Positions 14,382 to 21,578 are shown, counted from the first letter of the stretch. The stretch is DNA of 21,686 nucleotides from Fimenecus sp045593555 (GCA_045593555.1 JAZNWU010000032.1:1-21686), one strand, 5' to 3'. The notes: generated from the letters alone by a model not told the origin. A program made the numbers and translations.

Positions 14382-15629
14382 TTGAATATCAGAGAAAATA
14401 TACGCATTGCTGTTTTCAGTATCAGAACTAATTTAATGCGTTCTCTTCTTACAATGCTTGGTATCATCATCGGTGTTGCTTCGGTTATCGCAATCGTTAC
14501 AGTAGGTAATGGTGGTCGTGACTATATTGTCGGAATGATTCGTGACATGGGTAGCAGTGCTATTTCATTGACTGTCAATGCAAATTATGCTGATGATGAG
14601 GACTATTTTACAGATGAGGATATTGCCGCAATCAAAAAACTTGATGGTGTTCAGTATGCATCAATGCAGTCAATTGCAATGTGTCAGATGTCAGCAAATG
14701 ATAAGACAGGTATCCTTATGGGTATTGGGTGTAATACAGATATGCAGATGCTTATGCGTACACCTTTGCAATATGGTAGATTTTTTACTGAAGAGGAATA
14801 TATTGAAGGTAAAAATGTAGGTGTAATTGATGTCGGTAGTGCGTTGCAATTGTTCGGCAGAAGAGATGTAGTAGGTGAGTATGTCTATTGTACATCAAAT
14901 GACCTGACTATTTCGGTTAAGGTTGTTGGTGTTGTTGATATTATGGCAAGTATGAATCTTGATACTGAAGAAATGATGAGCAGTATGGGTTCAATGATGG
15001 GAAATATGCAGATGACAAGTTGTATGCTTCTTATGCCTGCTTCTGTTACTGCAAGTATAAACGGAACAAGAGCCAACAGATACGATATGCTCCAGATTAC
15101 CGCGTATGATGAATCTATGCTTGACGGAATTGGCACTGCTGCAATAAACTATGTTCGTTCGTTACATGATAACTATGAAAAAGATTGCTATGCAGTTACA
15201 AATATGGCAACGTACATTGACCTTCTTGATACGGTTATAAATGTGTTTACAATATTTATTGCCGCCGTAAGTGCGATTTCTCTTATTGTCGGTGGTATCG
15301 GCGTTATGAATATTATGCTTGTTTCCATTACAGAGCGTACTCGTGAAATCGGTATAAGAAAGGCTCTTGGTGCAAAAACAGGTACTATTATGTTTCAGTT
15401 CCTTACAGAATCAATTATCCTTTGTCTTATAGGTGGTGTAATTGGTCTGTTGCTGGGTGTCGCCGCCGCAGCATTTGTATCATATATAATGAAAGTGCCG
15501 TTGTTTGTTGAACCTTCAACAATTCTTCTGGCAGTAGGTTTCTCATCAGCAATAGGAATTATCTTTGGCGTTTATCCTGCCAAGAGAGCAGCAAATCTTC
15601 CACCGATTGAAGCTCTCAGAAGAGATTAA
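14382..15629 (+). CDS. MacB/FtsX-type ABC transporter permease
   Basis: 415 residues from the TTG at 14382 with GAGGTG at 14370-14375. Helix 1 includes LLTMLGIIIGVASVIAIVTV, followed by an extracytoplasmic MacB core domain (about 45-280) and three C-terminal helices with the FtsX hallmark GGIGVMNIMLVSITERTREI and GIRKALGAKTG. The protein ends VYPAKRAANLPPIEALRRD, as MacB permeases do. Such proteins transmit ATP hydrolysis mechanically rather than forming a channel. Residues 186-218 contain 11 Met in 33 residues, an odd feature for this domain. The ABC ATPase that normally lies between or beside adaptor and permease is absent from the window. Two strong terminators follow. Confidence 0.92.
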   Translation: MNIRENIRIAVFSIRTNLMRSLLTMLGIIIGVASVIAIVTVGNGGRDYIVGMIRDMGSSAISLTVNANYADDEDYFTDEDIAAIKKLDGVQYASMQSIAMCQMSANDKTGILMGIGCNTDMQMLMRTPLQYGRFFTEEEYIEGKNVGVIDVGSALQLFGRRDVVGEYVYCTSNDLTISVKVVGVVDIMASMNLDTEEMMSSMGSMMGNMQMTSCMLLMPASVTASINGTRANRYDMLQITAYDESMLDGIGTAAINYVRSLHDNYEKDCYAVTNMATYIDLLDTVINVFTIFIAAVSAISLIVGGIGVMNIMLVSITERTREIGIRKALGAKTGTIMFQFLTESIILCLIGGVIGLLLGVAAAAFVSYIMKVPLFVEPSTILLAVGFSSAIGIIFGVYPAKRAANLPPIEALRRD

Positions 15630-15639
15630 TATGTGTTTT

Positions 15640-15680
15640 AAATCCCCGAGAGATTGCTCTTGGGGATTTTGAATTTTATC
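15640..15680 (+). terminator. Intrinsic terminator of the adaptor-permease operon
   Basis: A 13-pair stem with a four-base loop: AAATCCCCGAGAG (15640-15652), ATTG, CTCTTGGGGATTT (15657-15669), with one G-U pair, followed by a T-rich stretch. Confidence 0.85.
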
Positions 15681-15690
15681 CTTCAAATTT

Positions 15691-15728
15691 AATGATGTAT
15701 ATGCAATTGTATATACATCATTTTTTTA
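15691..15728 (+). terminator. Second tandem terminator, near-perfect palindrome
   Basis: A 32-base palindrome (15691-15722) with one G-U pair, centred on CAATTG, whose arms begin AATGATGTATA and end TATACATCATT. A run of T follows. It lies 22 bases after the first terminator and insulates the spo0A region from the upstream operon. Confidence 0.8.
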
Positions 15729-15743
15729 TTTCTGAAAAAAATT

Positions 15744-15762
15744 GTAAAGTATTTTACTTTAC
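15744..15762. repeat. Inverted repeat, operator-like
   Basis: GTAAAGTA (15744-15751), TTT, TACTTTAC (15755-15762), a perfect eight-pair repeat about 300 bases upstream of the spo0A promoter. No T-run follows, so it is more like a protein site than a terminator. The binding protein is unknown. Confidence 0.5.
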
Positions 15763-15999
15763 GAAATTAATTAAAGTTGATGTTCAGAACCCTTGAAAAT
15801 GCGAGTTTTAAACAATTTCAACAAAGTTTTCAACATTTTCAAAGTTCAAATCCTTGTTAAAAATATACTTTAAAACAAATGGAATAGTCAAAAATCAACC
15901 GAATATTTTTTAAATTTATGCATAAAATTTGCAGGAAAATTTTTCTTTTCCGTCATTTTAAGAGTGGACTCTGCAAACAGCAGTTTTTTATTGTTTTTA

Positions 16000-16020
16000 T
16001 GTCGATATTTTTTGTCGAAA
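16000..16020 (+). promoter_or_regulatory. Two candidate 0A boxes (Spo0A binding sites)
   Basis: TGTCGAT (16000-16006) and TTTGTCGAAA (16011-16020). The second matches the core 0A box TGTCGAA exactly, and the two TGTCGA cores lie 13 bases apart on the same strand. They sit 31-51 bases upstream of the -35 of the spo0A promoter. Confidence 0.6.
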
Positions 16021-16050
16021 AGTTTTTAAAGGTAAATTTTTAAAAAACTA

Positions 16051-16079
16051 TTGCCATAAATTACCATTTATGGTAAAAT
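16051..16079 (+). promoter_or_regulatory. Sigma-A promoter of spo0A with internal inverted repeat
   Basis: TTGCCA (16051-16056), 17 bases, TAAAAT (16074-16079), with TGG directly before (extended -10). Between the hexamers lies a perfect inverted repeat, CCATAAAT (16054-16061), TACC, ATTTATGG (16066-16073), a possible operator. The start would be near 16086. Confidence 0.6.
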
Positions 16080-16138
16080 ATGGCAGAAATGAGAAATCAA
16101 ATAAAGATTTTGAAAATAAAAACGGAGGTTTTCATAAA

Positions 16139-16900
16139 ATGGGAAACAATATTAAAGTGTTATTAACGGGTGATGGAACTGAATTTGGAAGAAATTGTGC
16201 AAGTGTGCTTCGTTCGTCGGGTTGTGATGTGACATTGATTGCAAAAGACGGAAAAACTGCTTTGTCTGAAATTGCATCAGGCTTTTATGATGTGGCAATA
16301 ATCGATGCTTTTATGACAAATCTTGATGCATTAGGTGTTGTAAATGGTATCAGTAATAAAAAGAATAAACCTTTTATTATGATTATGTCGGGTTCGGATA
16401 ATCAGATATTTGAACAGGAAATTTTATCTGCAGGAGCAGATTACTACTTCCTTAAACCATTTGATGTGAATGTTCTTGCACAGAGAGTGACACAACTTAC
16501 AAGTTGGTCAAAGAATAAAACAGATACGGGAAAAATAAATGAAACAAATGACCTGATTATAACCGTAAGTGAAATTATGCATCAACTCGGTGTTCCTGCA
16601 CATATCAAGGGTTATCTCTACCTTCGTGAAGCGATTATTCTTTCAATAAATGACAGTGAGATGATGAGTTCTGTTACAAAGGTACTTTATCCGACAGTTG
16701 CTAAAAGATATGCAACAACCTCTTCAAGAGTTGAGAGAGCAATCCGTCATGCAATTGAAGTTGCTTGGGACAGAGGTGATGTTGATGTCCTCAGTTCATA
16801 TTTCGGTTATACAATTCATAATTCGAGAGGAAAACCAACAAATTCTGAATTTATTGCAATGATAAGTGATAAGCTTCGCCTTGGTATGAAAATTTCTTGA
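16139..16900 (+). CDS. spo0A: Sporulation master regulator Spo0A
   Basis: 253 residues from the ATG at 16139 (GGAGG at 16124-16128); the earlier ATG at 16070 lies inside the -10. The C-terminal DNA-binding domain (about 140-253) is strongly Spo0A: GVPAHIKGYLYLREAI, TKVLYP, SSRVERAIRHAIEVAW (recognition helix), GYTIHNSRGKPTNSEFIAM. The N-terminal receiver (1-120) keeps the phosphate acceptor Asp56, Ser84 and Lys106-Pro-Phe, but the usual acidic pair before the first turn (ADDN in Bacillus) reads TGDG: Gly11-Asp12. The MP after the acceptor is MT. Spo0A-P binds 0A boxes and controls entry into sporulation. The usual neighbour spoIVB is absent. The TGA stop forms part of the next promoter. Confidence 0.95.
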   Translation: MGNNIKVLLTGDGTEFGRNCASVLRSSGCDVTLIAKDGKTALSEIASGFYDVAIIDAFMTNLDALGVVNGISNKKNKPFIMIMSGSDNQIFEQEILSAGADYYFLKPFDVNVLAQRVTQLTSWSKNKTDTGKINETNDLIITVSEIMHQLGVPAHIKGYLYLREAIILSINDSEMMSSVTKVLYPTVAKRYATTSSRVERAIRHAIEVAWDRGDVDVLSSYFGYTIHNSRGKPTNSEFIAMISDKLRLGMKIS

Positions 16901-16925
16901 CACAACAGATGCTTAATGATATAAT
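16897..16925 (+). promoter_or_regulatory. Consensus sigma-A promoter of mntP
   Basis: TTGACA (16897-16902), 17 bases, TATAAT (16920-16925): both hexamers perfect. The -35 contains the spo0A stop codon TGA (16898-16900). Transcription should start near 16932, just before the riboswitch. Confidence 0.88.
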
Positions 16926-16930
16926 TTAAC

Positions 16931-17017
16931 TGCTTCGTGAGGGAGTAGTCGGCATATCATTTTGATGTGTGATAAGTCAACATACTGACCTTTTTGGTCT
17001 GGCTTATATTAAATGAC
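16931..17017 (+). promoter_or_regulatory. Manganese (yybP-ykoY) riboswitch aptamer
   Basis: The two conserved loop sequences are present: GGGAGTAGTCGGC (16941-16953) and GTCAACATACTGACC (16976-16990). A P2-like hairpin CATATCA (16953-16959) with TGATGTG (16963-16969) lies between them, and a GACC-TTTTT-GGTC hairpin (16987-16999) follows the second loop. This class binds Mn2+ between the two loops and usually controls Mn exporters, matching mntP downstream. The outer P1 helix could not be placed with certainty. Confidence 0.9.
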
Positions 17018-17063
17018 AAGACTTATGTATGGCTTTTGCTATACATGGGTCTTTATTTATTCT
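17018..17063 (+). terminator. Riboswitch-controlled terminator of mntP
   Basis: A perfect 15-pair stem (three G-U pairs): AAGACTTATGTATGG (17018-17032) with CTATACATGGGTCTT (17039-17053), followed by TATTTATTC. It ends 28 bases before the ribosome site region of mntP. Mn2+ binding to the aptamer should prevent it from forming and so turn on the exporter. Confidence 0.82.
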
Positions 17064-17090
17064 CATAGAATATATACGGGAGGACTTTAT

Positions 17091-17654
17091 ATGTCGGAAA
17101 TAGTAATTATCGCAGTAGGTCTTGCAATGGATGCATTTGCAGTTGCCATCTGTAAAGGTCTTAATATGAGAAAACTTGATTATAAGCAAACAGCACTTAT
17201 AGCATTGTTTTTTGGTGGATTTCAGGCTGGAATGCCTCTTATTGGTTGGCTTATCGGCTCACGATTTGCTCAGTATATAACAAGCGTTGACCATTGGGTT
17301 ACTTTTATTCTTCTGGCCATTATTGGTGGCAAAATGATATATGAATCATTTCACGATGATGAGTGTGAATGTTGTGAAAATAAACTTGACTTGAAAGAAC
17401 TTACTGCATTGGCAGTTGCAACAAGTATTGATGCACTTGCAGTTGGAGTTGCGTTTGCTCTTACATACGAGAAAAATAAAGTTTTTATAGCAGTTGCACT
17501 TATCGGCATTATCACAGCAGTTTTGTCAGCATTCGGCGTTTTTATAGGTCATAAATTCGGTGCAAAGTATAAGAATAAAGCCGAACTTGCAGGTGGTCTT
17601 GTGCTTGTGCTTATGGGTGTAAAGTTTTTACTTGAAGGACTTGGTATAATATGA
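17091..17654 (+). CDS. mntP: Manganese efflux pump MntP
   Basis: 187 residues from the ATG at 17091 (GGGAGGA at 17078-17084). A longer reading from 17013 runs through the riboswitch terminator and is rejected. Six membrane helices in two repeats form the MntP (YebN, DUF204) fold. The duplicated motifs are GLAMDAFAVAICKG, with Asp14, and ATSIDALAVGVAFAL, with Asp114; these aspartates are needed for Mn2+ export in the E. coli protein. The loop between repeats carries an acidic and Cys-rich DDECECCENK. It exports excess Mn2+ and is switched on by the upstream riboswitch. The HAD gene overlaps its end by four bases. Confidence 0.95.
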   Translation: MSEIVIIAVGLAMDAFAVAICKGLNMRKLDYKQTALIALFFGGFQAGMPLIGWLIGSRFAQYITSVDHWVTFILLAIIGGKMIYESFHDDECECCENKLDLKELTALAVATSIDALAVGVAFALTYEKNKVFIAVALIGIITAVLSAFGVFIGHKFGAKYKNKAELAGGLVLVLMGVKFLLEGLGII

Positions 17655-18340
17655 TTAAAACATTACTTTGGGATGTTGATGGAACACTTCTTGATTTCGG
17701 AAAAGCAGAGGAATACGGTATCAGAAAATGCTTTGAAATCTTCTCGTTAGGTGAGTGTACAGACGAAATGCTTTCACGCTATTCAGTTATTAACAGAAAA
17801 TACTGGGAAATGCTTGAGCGTGGCGAATTGACTAAACCTCAGGTGCTTCGTGGAAGATTTGAGGAATTTTTCAAGACAGAAAATATCGAGTTTGATAAAA
17901 TTGATGATTTTAATCTTGAATATCAATATCGCCTTGGTGACAAAGTGTTTTTCTGTGACAATGGACTTGAAACAGTAAAGTCACTTAAGGGTAAAGTCAA
18001 GCAATATGCAGTAACAAATGGTACATATGTTGCACAAAACAGAAAACTTAGTCAGTCGGGTCTTGATAAGATTTTTGACGGTATTTTTATTTCAGATAAA
18101 ATTGGTTTTGAAAAGCCATCAATAGAATTCTTTAAGGTTGTTGAAGAAGAAATCGGAAAATTTAATCGTGAAGAAGTAATGATAATCGGAGATTCATTAA
18201 CAAGTGATATCCGTGGTGGTAACAATGCAGACATACTCTGTTGTTGGTATAATCCTGATGGTGCAGAAAATAAAGATAACCTGAGAATTGACTATGAAAT
18301 AACAGATATTGCTCAAGTGTTGAAAATCCTTGAGAAATAA
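17651..18340 (+). CDS. HAD phosphatase, YjjG-type nucleotidase
   Basis: 229 residues with the complete HAD set: motif I WDVDGT (Asp8, Asp10), motif II VTNGT (Thr122), motif III Lys155 in FEKPS, and motif IV IIGDSLTSD (Asp181, Asp186). The four-helix cap lies between 15 and about 95. The length and wording (KIFDGIFISDKIGFEKPS) match the YjjG/YfnB group of 5'-nucleotidases, which remove phosphate from pyrimidine and non-canonical nucleotides and often need Mn2+ or Mg2+. The start overlaps the mntP stop (ATGA), so it is co-transcribed and likely co-regulated with Mn2+. A strong terminator follows. Confidence 0.88.
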   Translation: MIKTLLWDVDGTLLDFGKAEEYGIRKCFEIFSLGECTDEMLSRYSVINRKYWEMLERGELTKPQVLRGRFEEFFKTENIEFDKIDDFNLEYQYRLGDKVFFCDNGLETVKSLKGKVKQYAVTNGTYVAQNRKLSQSGLDKIFDGIFISDKIGFEKPSIEFFKVVEEEIGKFNREEVMIIGDSLTSDIRGGNNADILCCWYNPDGAENKDNLRIDYEITDIAQVLKILEK

Positions 18341-18346
18341 AGAACT

Positions 18347-18383
18347 AAAAGGACTTGTTGCATAAGTAACAAGTCCTTTTTTT
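18347..18383 (+). terminator. Intrinsic terminator of the mntP operon
   Basis: AAAAGGACTTGTT (18347-18359), loop GCATAAGT, AACAAGTCCTTTT (18368-18380), 13 perfect pairs, with seven T in total at its end. Confidence 0.92.
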
Positions 18384-18423
18384 GTTTAATTTAACCAAAG
18401 AAAAAATAAATGTAAAAACCTCA

Positions 18424-18452
18424 TTGTTATTAAATCTTATTTATGGTACAAT
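18424..18452 (+). promoter_or_regulatory. Sigma-A promoter of the transporter-LRR operon
   Basis: TTGTTA (18424-18429), 17 bases, TACAAT (18447-18452), with TGG before the -10 (extended -10). Confidence 0.65.
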
Positions 18453-18485
18453 TAATCGAATATATAAAGAAAGGGAGAGTGGTAT

Positions 18486-20240
18486 TTGGTGAGCGTACTT
18501 GATAAAGTAAAAGATTTCGGTACTGAAATTAAAACTCATTGGAATACTCCTGCCGAAGGTAAATATGTTCCTTATAAAGAATATAAGGACGTAGTTATCG
18601 GTGTCGGCGCAAACTACACAGGCTCAAAGGTGCTTGAGTACATCGGCTTCTGGTCCGCATGTTTCCTTATTATGCACCACTACAAGTTGCCTTATCTCAC
18701 ATTCTCTGTCATTGGTATTCTGAATATGCCTTTAGGGTATATTACAGCTCTTATCTGGTGGTATGTGTGTGATAACTTAGGCTTCTTACCTAAAAAACAA
18801 GAACGAAAAGTGTATCTTGTTTACGGTCTTATGATGCTTTTTGGTATATCGACTATATTGTTCGATTATTCTAAGCTTTTTGACCCTACAAGTCAGTTTA
18901 TTACATATCTGAACGGACTTGAAGGAATGAATGCTACGGCCTGCTTTAAAACATTTGGTACACATTTCCTGTATTCAGGTTGGGTAGGTGCCCGTAACAT
19001 TTTCTGGCGTAAAAAGCTCATTCCTAAATTCGGACGATATAAGTACGGTCTTTATTGTGACGTTGTGCCAAAGTGCATAATGGTTATTCTTGTTGGTTGG
19101 CTTCCTGTATATAACATTCCTGATGTTGCAACAAGAGTATGGGTTGCAAACCTTTTGTTTGCTACATATAATGTATTCGGCTTCGGTAATGTTCTTGAAG
19201 AATGTTCAAAGAGAATCAGCCCTAACCTTCAGGAAAGAATTCTTGTCCGTAGCTACCCTGTAAAGATTTCACATATCTTTAACTCAATTCTTGCAATTAT
19301 TCTTCCTGCTATTGTAGGTGCTCTTCGTTATGAATGGGCAGATATCAACCTTTACAGATTTGTTATTCCGATAACATTCATTATTGCTGCAGGTTTCACA
19401 ATGTTCCTTGCAGGTAGAATTAAAGAGAGAATCCCACAGCCACCTATTGAAGAAAAGGTTCAGATTAAGTTCTGGGACGGTATGTTCGGTGTTCTTAAGA
19501 ACAAGTATTTGTTGATTAACACAATTGTTGGCCTTATCGACTCACTTGGTAACGGTATGCTGCCGTTCGTTACAATTCTTTATTTCTACACATTCCGTCT
19601 GAGTGGTCTTCCATACTCATTATTGGTAGCACTTATTTCATTCGCAGGAACTCCACCTGATTTGTTATCACCATATTTCCTCAAGAGATTCTCATATAAG
19701 CAGATTATGATTTTCTATCAGCTTACACGTGCAATCGGATATGGTATTATTGCTGCTGCAATGTGGTTCTGTGGTGATAATCTTAACCTTTGCGGTACAA
19801 TCTGTGTTGTTGTTCTCTTCTTTATGGAAATGACAAAGACAGTTCCTACAACAGCAGGTCACGATATGGGTGTTCGTATTGCTGACTATCAGATGTATTT
19901 GTCAGGTGAACGTCTCGAAAGCTTCACAGGTATTTTCGGCTGGTTCACAGGACCTATCACATCTTTCGTAGGTCTTATTATTCCTCTCTTCTTGCTTAAA
20001 TATGGCTTCAACAGTAACTGGGAAGTTCTCTTTGTTGATGATTCAAGAAGAAACATCATTGTTATTCCAATTATCGTTGATGTTATCGGTTTTGCATTGA
20101 TGACTATTCCATACTTCTTCTGGGATTATGATAACAAGAAGCAGAATATGGTTATGGAAGTATTGAAGCGTCGTGCTGAAGTTACTGAAAAGAAAGCTCT
20201 TGAAGAAGGCAAATCTGTTTCAGGTAGCTATTTAGGTTAA
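18486..20240 (+). CDS. MFS-type (GPH-like) membrane transporter
   Basis: 584 residues, longer than most MFS proteins, with about 12 predicted membrane helices. It lacks a clear canonical MFS A-motif. The overall pattern, including a long loop with RIKERIPQPPIEEKVQIKFW between the halves and a soluble C-terminal tail (DYDNKKQNMVMEVLKRRAEV), recalls the glycoside-pentoside-hexuronide/MFS_2 type, but the similarity is weak by eye. The substrate cannot be named. The start is TTG at 18486 or GTG at 18489; GGAG at 18474-18477 fits the TTG slightly better. The LRR gene follows after 15 bases with its own GGAGGTGAG site, so the two form one operon. Two genes, one promoter and one terminator make a closed unit. 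Confidence 0.75.
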   Translation: MVSVLDKVKDFGTEIKTHWNTPAEGKYVPYKEYKDVVIGVGANYTGSKVLEYIGFWSACFLIMHHYKLPYLTFSVIGILNMPLGYITALIWWYVCDNLGFLPKKQERKVYLVYGLMMLFGISTILFDYSKLFDPTSQFITYLNGLEGMNATACFKTFGTHFLYSGWVGARNIFWRKKLIPKFGRYKYGLYCDVVPKCIMVILVGWLPVYNIPDVATRVWVANLLFATYNVFGFGNVLEECSKRISPNLQERILVRSYPVKISHIFNSILAIILPAIVGALRYEWADINLYRFVIPITFIIAAGFTMFLAGRIKERIPQPPIEEKVQIKFWDGMFGVLKNKYLLINTIVGLIDSLGNGMLPFVTILYFYTFRLSGLPYSLLVALISFAGTPPDLLSPYFLKRFSYKQIMIFYQLTRAIGYGIIAAAMWFCGDNLNLCGTICVVVLFFMEMTKTVPTTAGHDMGVRIADYQMYLSGERLESFTGIFGWFTGPITSFVGLIIPLFLLKYGFNSNWEVLFVDDSRRNIIVIPIIVDVIGFALMTIPYFFWDYDNKKQNMVMEVLKRRAEVTEKKALEEGKSVSGSYLG

Positions 20241-20255
20241 TGGAGGTGAGTTATT

Positions 20256-21485
20256 ATGAGTAAGAAAGAAAAGAAAATGAAAGGCACTGAATTACAGGCC
20301 GATATTCAGCTTGACATTCCTGAAGACGAAATATGGACTTATCAGGTAGAGGGTTTAGCTCCTCCTCATATTAACAAGCCTTATAAGCACTACACTCTTA
20401 AAAAGGTTATTTTCGCAATCGTTATTATTATTGCAGTTTCTCTTTCAATGTATTTCTCTGTCCGTACAGTACAAAGTGATACATTTGAGTATTCACAGAT
20501 TGAATCAGGCTACAAGTTTGATAAATTCAGCAACACAGGTTATATTACTGAGCTTGACATTGATTATGTATCTTCTGTTGAATATGACAATGAAAATAAG
20601 GACCCTGCAACAAACTTCACTTTTATTAAGGATGAATCAAAAAAGATTACTGAAATCAGAGAATATGCATTTAACTGTGATGGTACTATCAAGGTAATCA
20701 ATATCGGTGCAGATGTTCTTGAAATTGATGGCAAATCTTTCTATTCATGCTGGGCATTGGAAAGAATTGAAGTTGACGAAAACAATCCTAACTATTGCGA
20801 CGTTGACGGTGTCCTTTACAATAAGGATATGACAGAGGTTATCTGCTATCCTTGTAATCACGATGAGTATTTGAGACAGAAGTATGGCTACGAAAAAGAA
20901 CTTTACAGAGATGAAATAACTCCTGAATATCAGAGAGATGTCCAGACTTATGTTGTTCCTTCAACTGTCAAGACTCTCGGTGAGCTTTGCTTCAACTATG
21001 CAAACCTTCGTGAAATTTACCTTCCTGAAGGTCTTGAAACAATCGAAACACTTGCTATCTTTAAGTTACATGAAAGAACTGACGAATGGAGCACAAATCC
21101 TTCACTTTCAAATGTTTATACTTATAAGTCAGCAACTCCTGTTACAGACCCTCATTTCACATCACAGGAAGCACTTGGTGAGGTTTATCTCTCACTTCCT
21201 GAAGGACTTAAATTCATTGGTTCTGACGCTTTGAGCTATAATCAGGCTTTAACTTATGTTTATATTCCATCATCTGTGACTGAAATCGGTCACCACGCAT
21301 TCTGGGATGATTGCTATAAGGAAGACAAAGAAGTTAAAGGCGTTAATGTAATTAACGTTGCAGTGAGTGAAGATGAATTCAACTCTATTGAAACAGGTGA
21401 CAATTGGCGTCCACAGTATGACTACCTTCTTTTCAAGAAGAGCGTTGACATTAACTATTCAGCTGAAAGACAGCCAATGCCATAA
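20256..21485 (+). CDS. Membrane-anchored BspA-type leucine-rich repeat protein
   Basis: 409 residues. Residues 1-49 are hydrophilic and cytosolic (including KKEKKMKG and LPPHINKPYKHYTLKK-like basic residues before the helix), residues 50-68 form one membrane helix (VIFAIVIIIAVSLSMYFSV), and about 70-409 should lie outside. The outer part has LRR_5 (BspA/TpLRR) units: ITEIREYAF, INIGADVLEIDGKSFYSCWA, NPNYCDVDGVLYNKDMTEV, LPEGLETIETLAIF, LPEGLKFIGSDALSYN and IPSSVTEIGHHAFWDDC. Such repeats usually bind proteins or glycans. Unlike most BspA-type proteins it has no cleavable signal or wall anchor. Its place directly after a transporter suggests a partner or ligand-presenting subunit. A terminator follows. 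Confidence 0.85.
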   Translation: MSKKEKKMKGTELQADIQLDIPEDEIWTYQVEGLAPPHINKPYKHYTLKKVIFAIVIIIAVSLSMYFSVRTVQSDTFEYSQIESGYKFDKFSNTGYITELDIDYVSSVEYDNENKDPATNFTFIKDESKKITEIREYAFNCDGTIKVINIGADVLEIDGKSFYSCWALERIEVDENNPNYCDVDGVLYNKDMTEVICYPCNHDEYLRQKYGYEKELYRDEITPEYQRDVQTYVVPSTVKTLGELCFNYANLREIYLPEGLETIETLAIFKLHERTDEWSTNPSLSNVYTYKSATPVTDPHFTSQEALGEVYLSLPEGLKFIGSDALSYNQALTYVYIPSSVTEIGHHAFWDDCYKEDKEVKGVNVINVAVSEDEFNSIETGDNWRPQYDYLLFKKSVDINYSAERQPMP

Positions 21486-21497
21486 AACAAAAAATCT

Positions 21498-21530
21498 ACC
21501 TCCACATCATCCGATGCGGAGGTGTTTTTT
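21498..21530 (+). terminator. Intrinsic terminator of the transporter-LRR operon
   Basis: ACCTCCACATC (21498-21508), loop ATCC, GATGCGGAGGT (21513-21523), ten pairs with one A-C mismatch, then G and six T. Confidence 0.88.
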
Positions 21531-21578
21531 ATAACAATACAAATCAAATTATAATTTATCGAGGAGAATAAATTGGTA

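Larger units (their letters stand above)
15730..16138. other. Long non-coding gap upstream of spo0A
   Basis: About 400 very AT-rich bases without a credible gene. It holds a 19-base inverted repeat (15744-15762), a run of related TTTCAACA/TTTTCAACA/TTTTCAAAG blocks (about 15806-15845), two TGTCGA motifs (16000-16018), a promoter (16051-16079) and the spo0A ribosome site GGAGG (16124-16128). One 24-codon ATG frame at 15799-15873 has no ribosome site. Confidence 0.7.

Noticed and set aside
15799..15873. 24-codon ATG frame in the gap before spo0A
   Set aside because: No ribosome site or promoter, and its apparent sequence pattern comes from the underlying TTTCAACA-type repeats.
15931..15957. 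Possible sigma-H promoter for spo0A (GCAGGAAAA as -35)
   Set aside because: The -35 fits the sigma-H consensus, but the bases 12 further on (GTCATTTTA) miss the GAAT core of the -10.
16070..16138. Longer spo0A start at 16070
   Set aside because: That ATG overlaps the -10 region of the promoter; the ATG at 16139 has a GGAGG site and gives a normal Spo0A N-terminus.
17013..17090. Longer mntP start at 17013
   Set aside because: The extra 26 codons translate the riboswitch terminator hairpin; MntP proteins begin close to the ATG at 17091.
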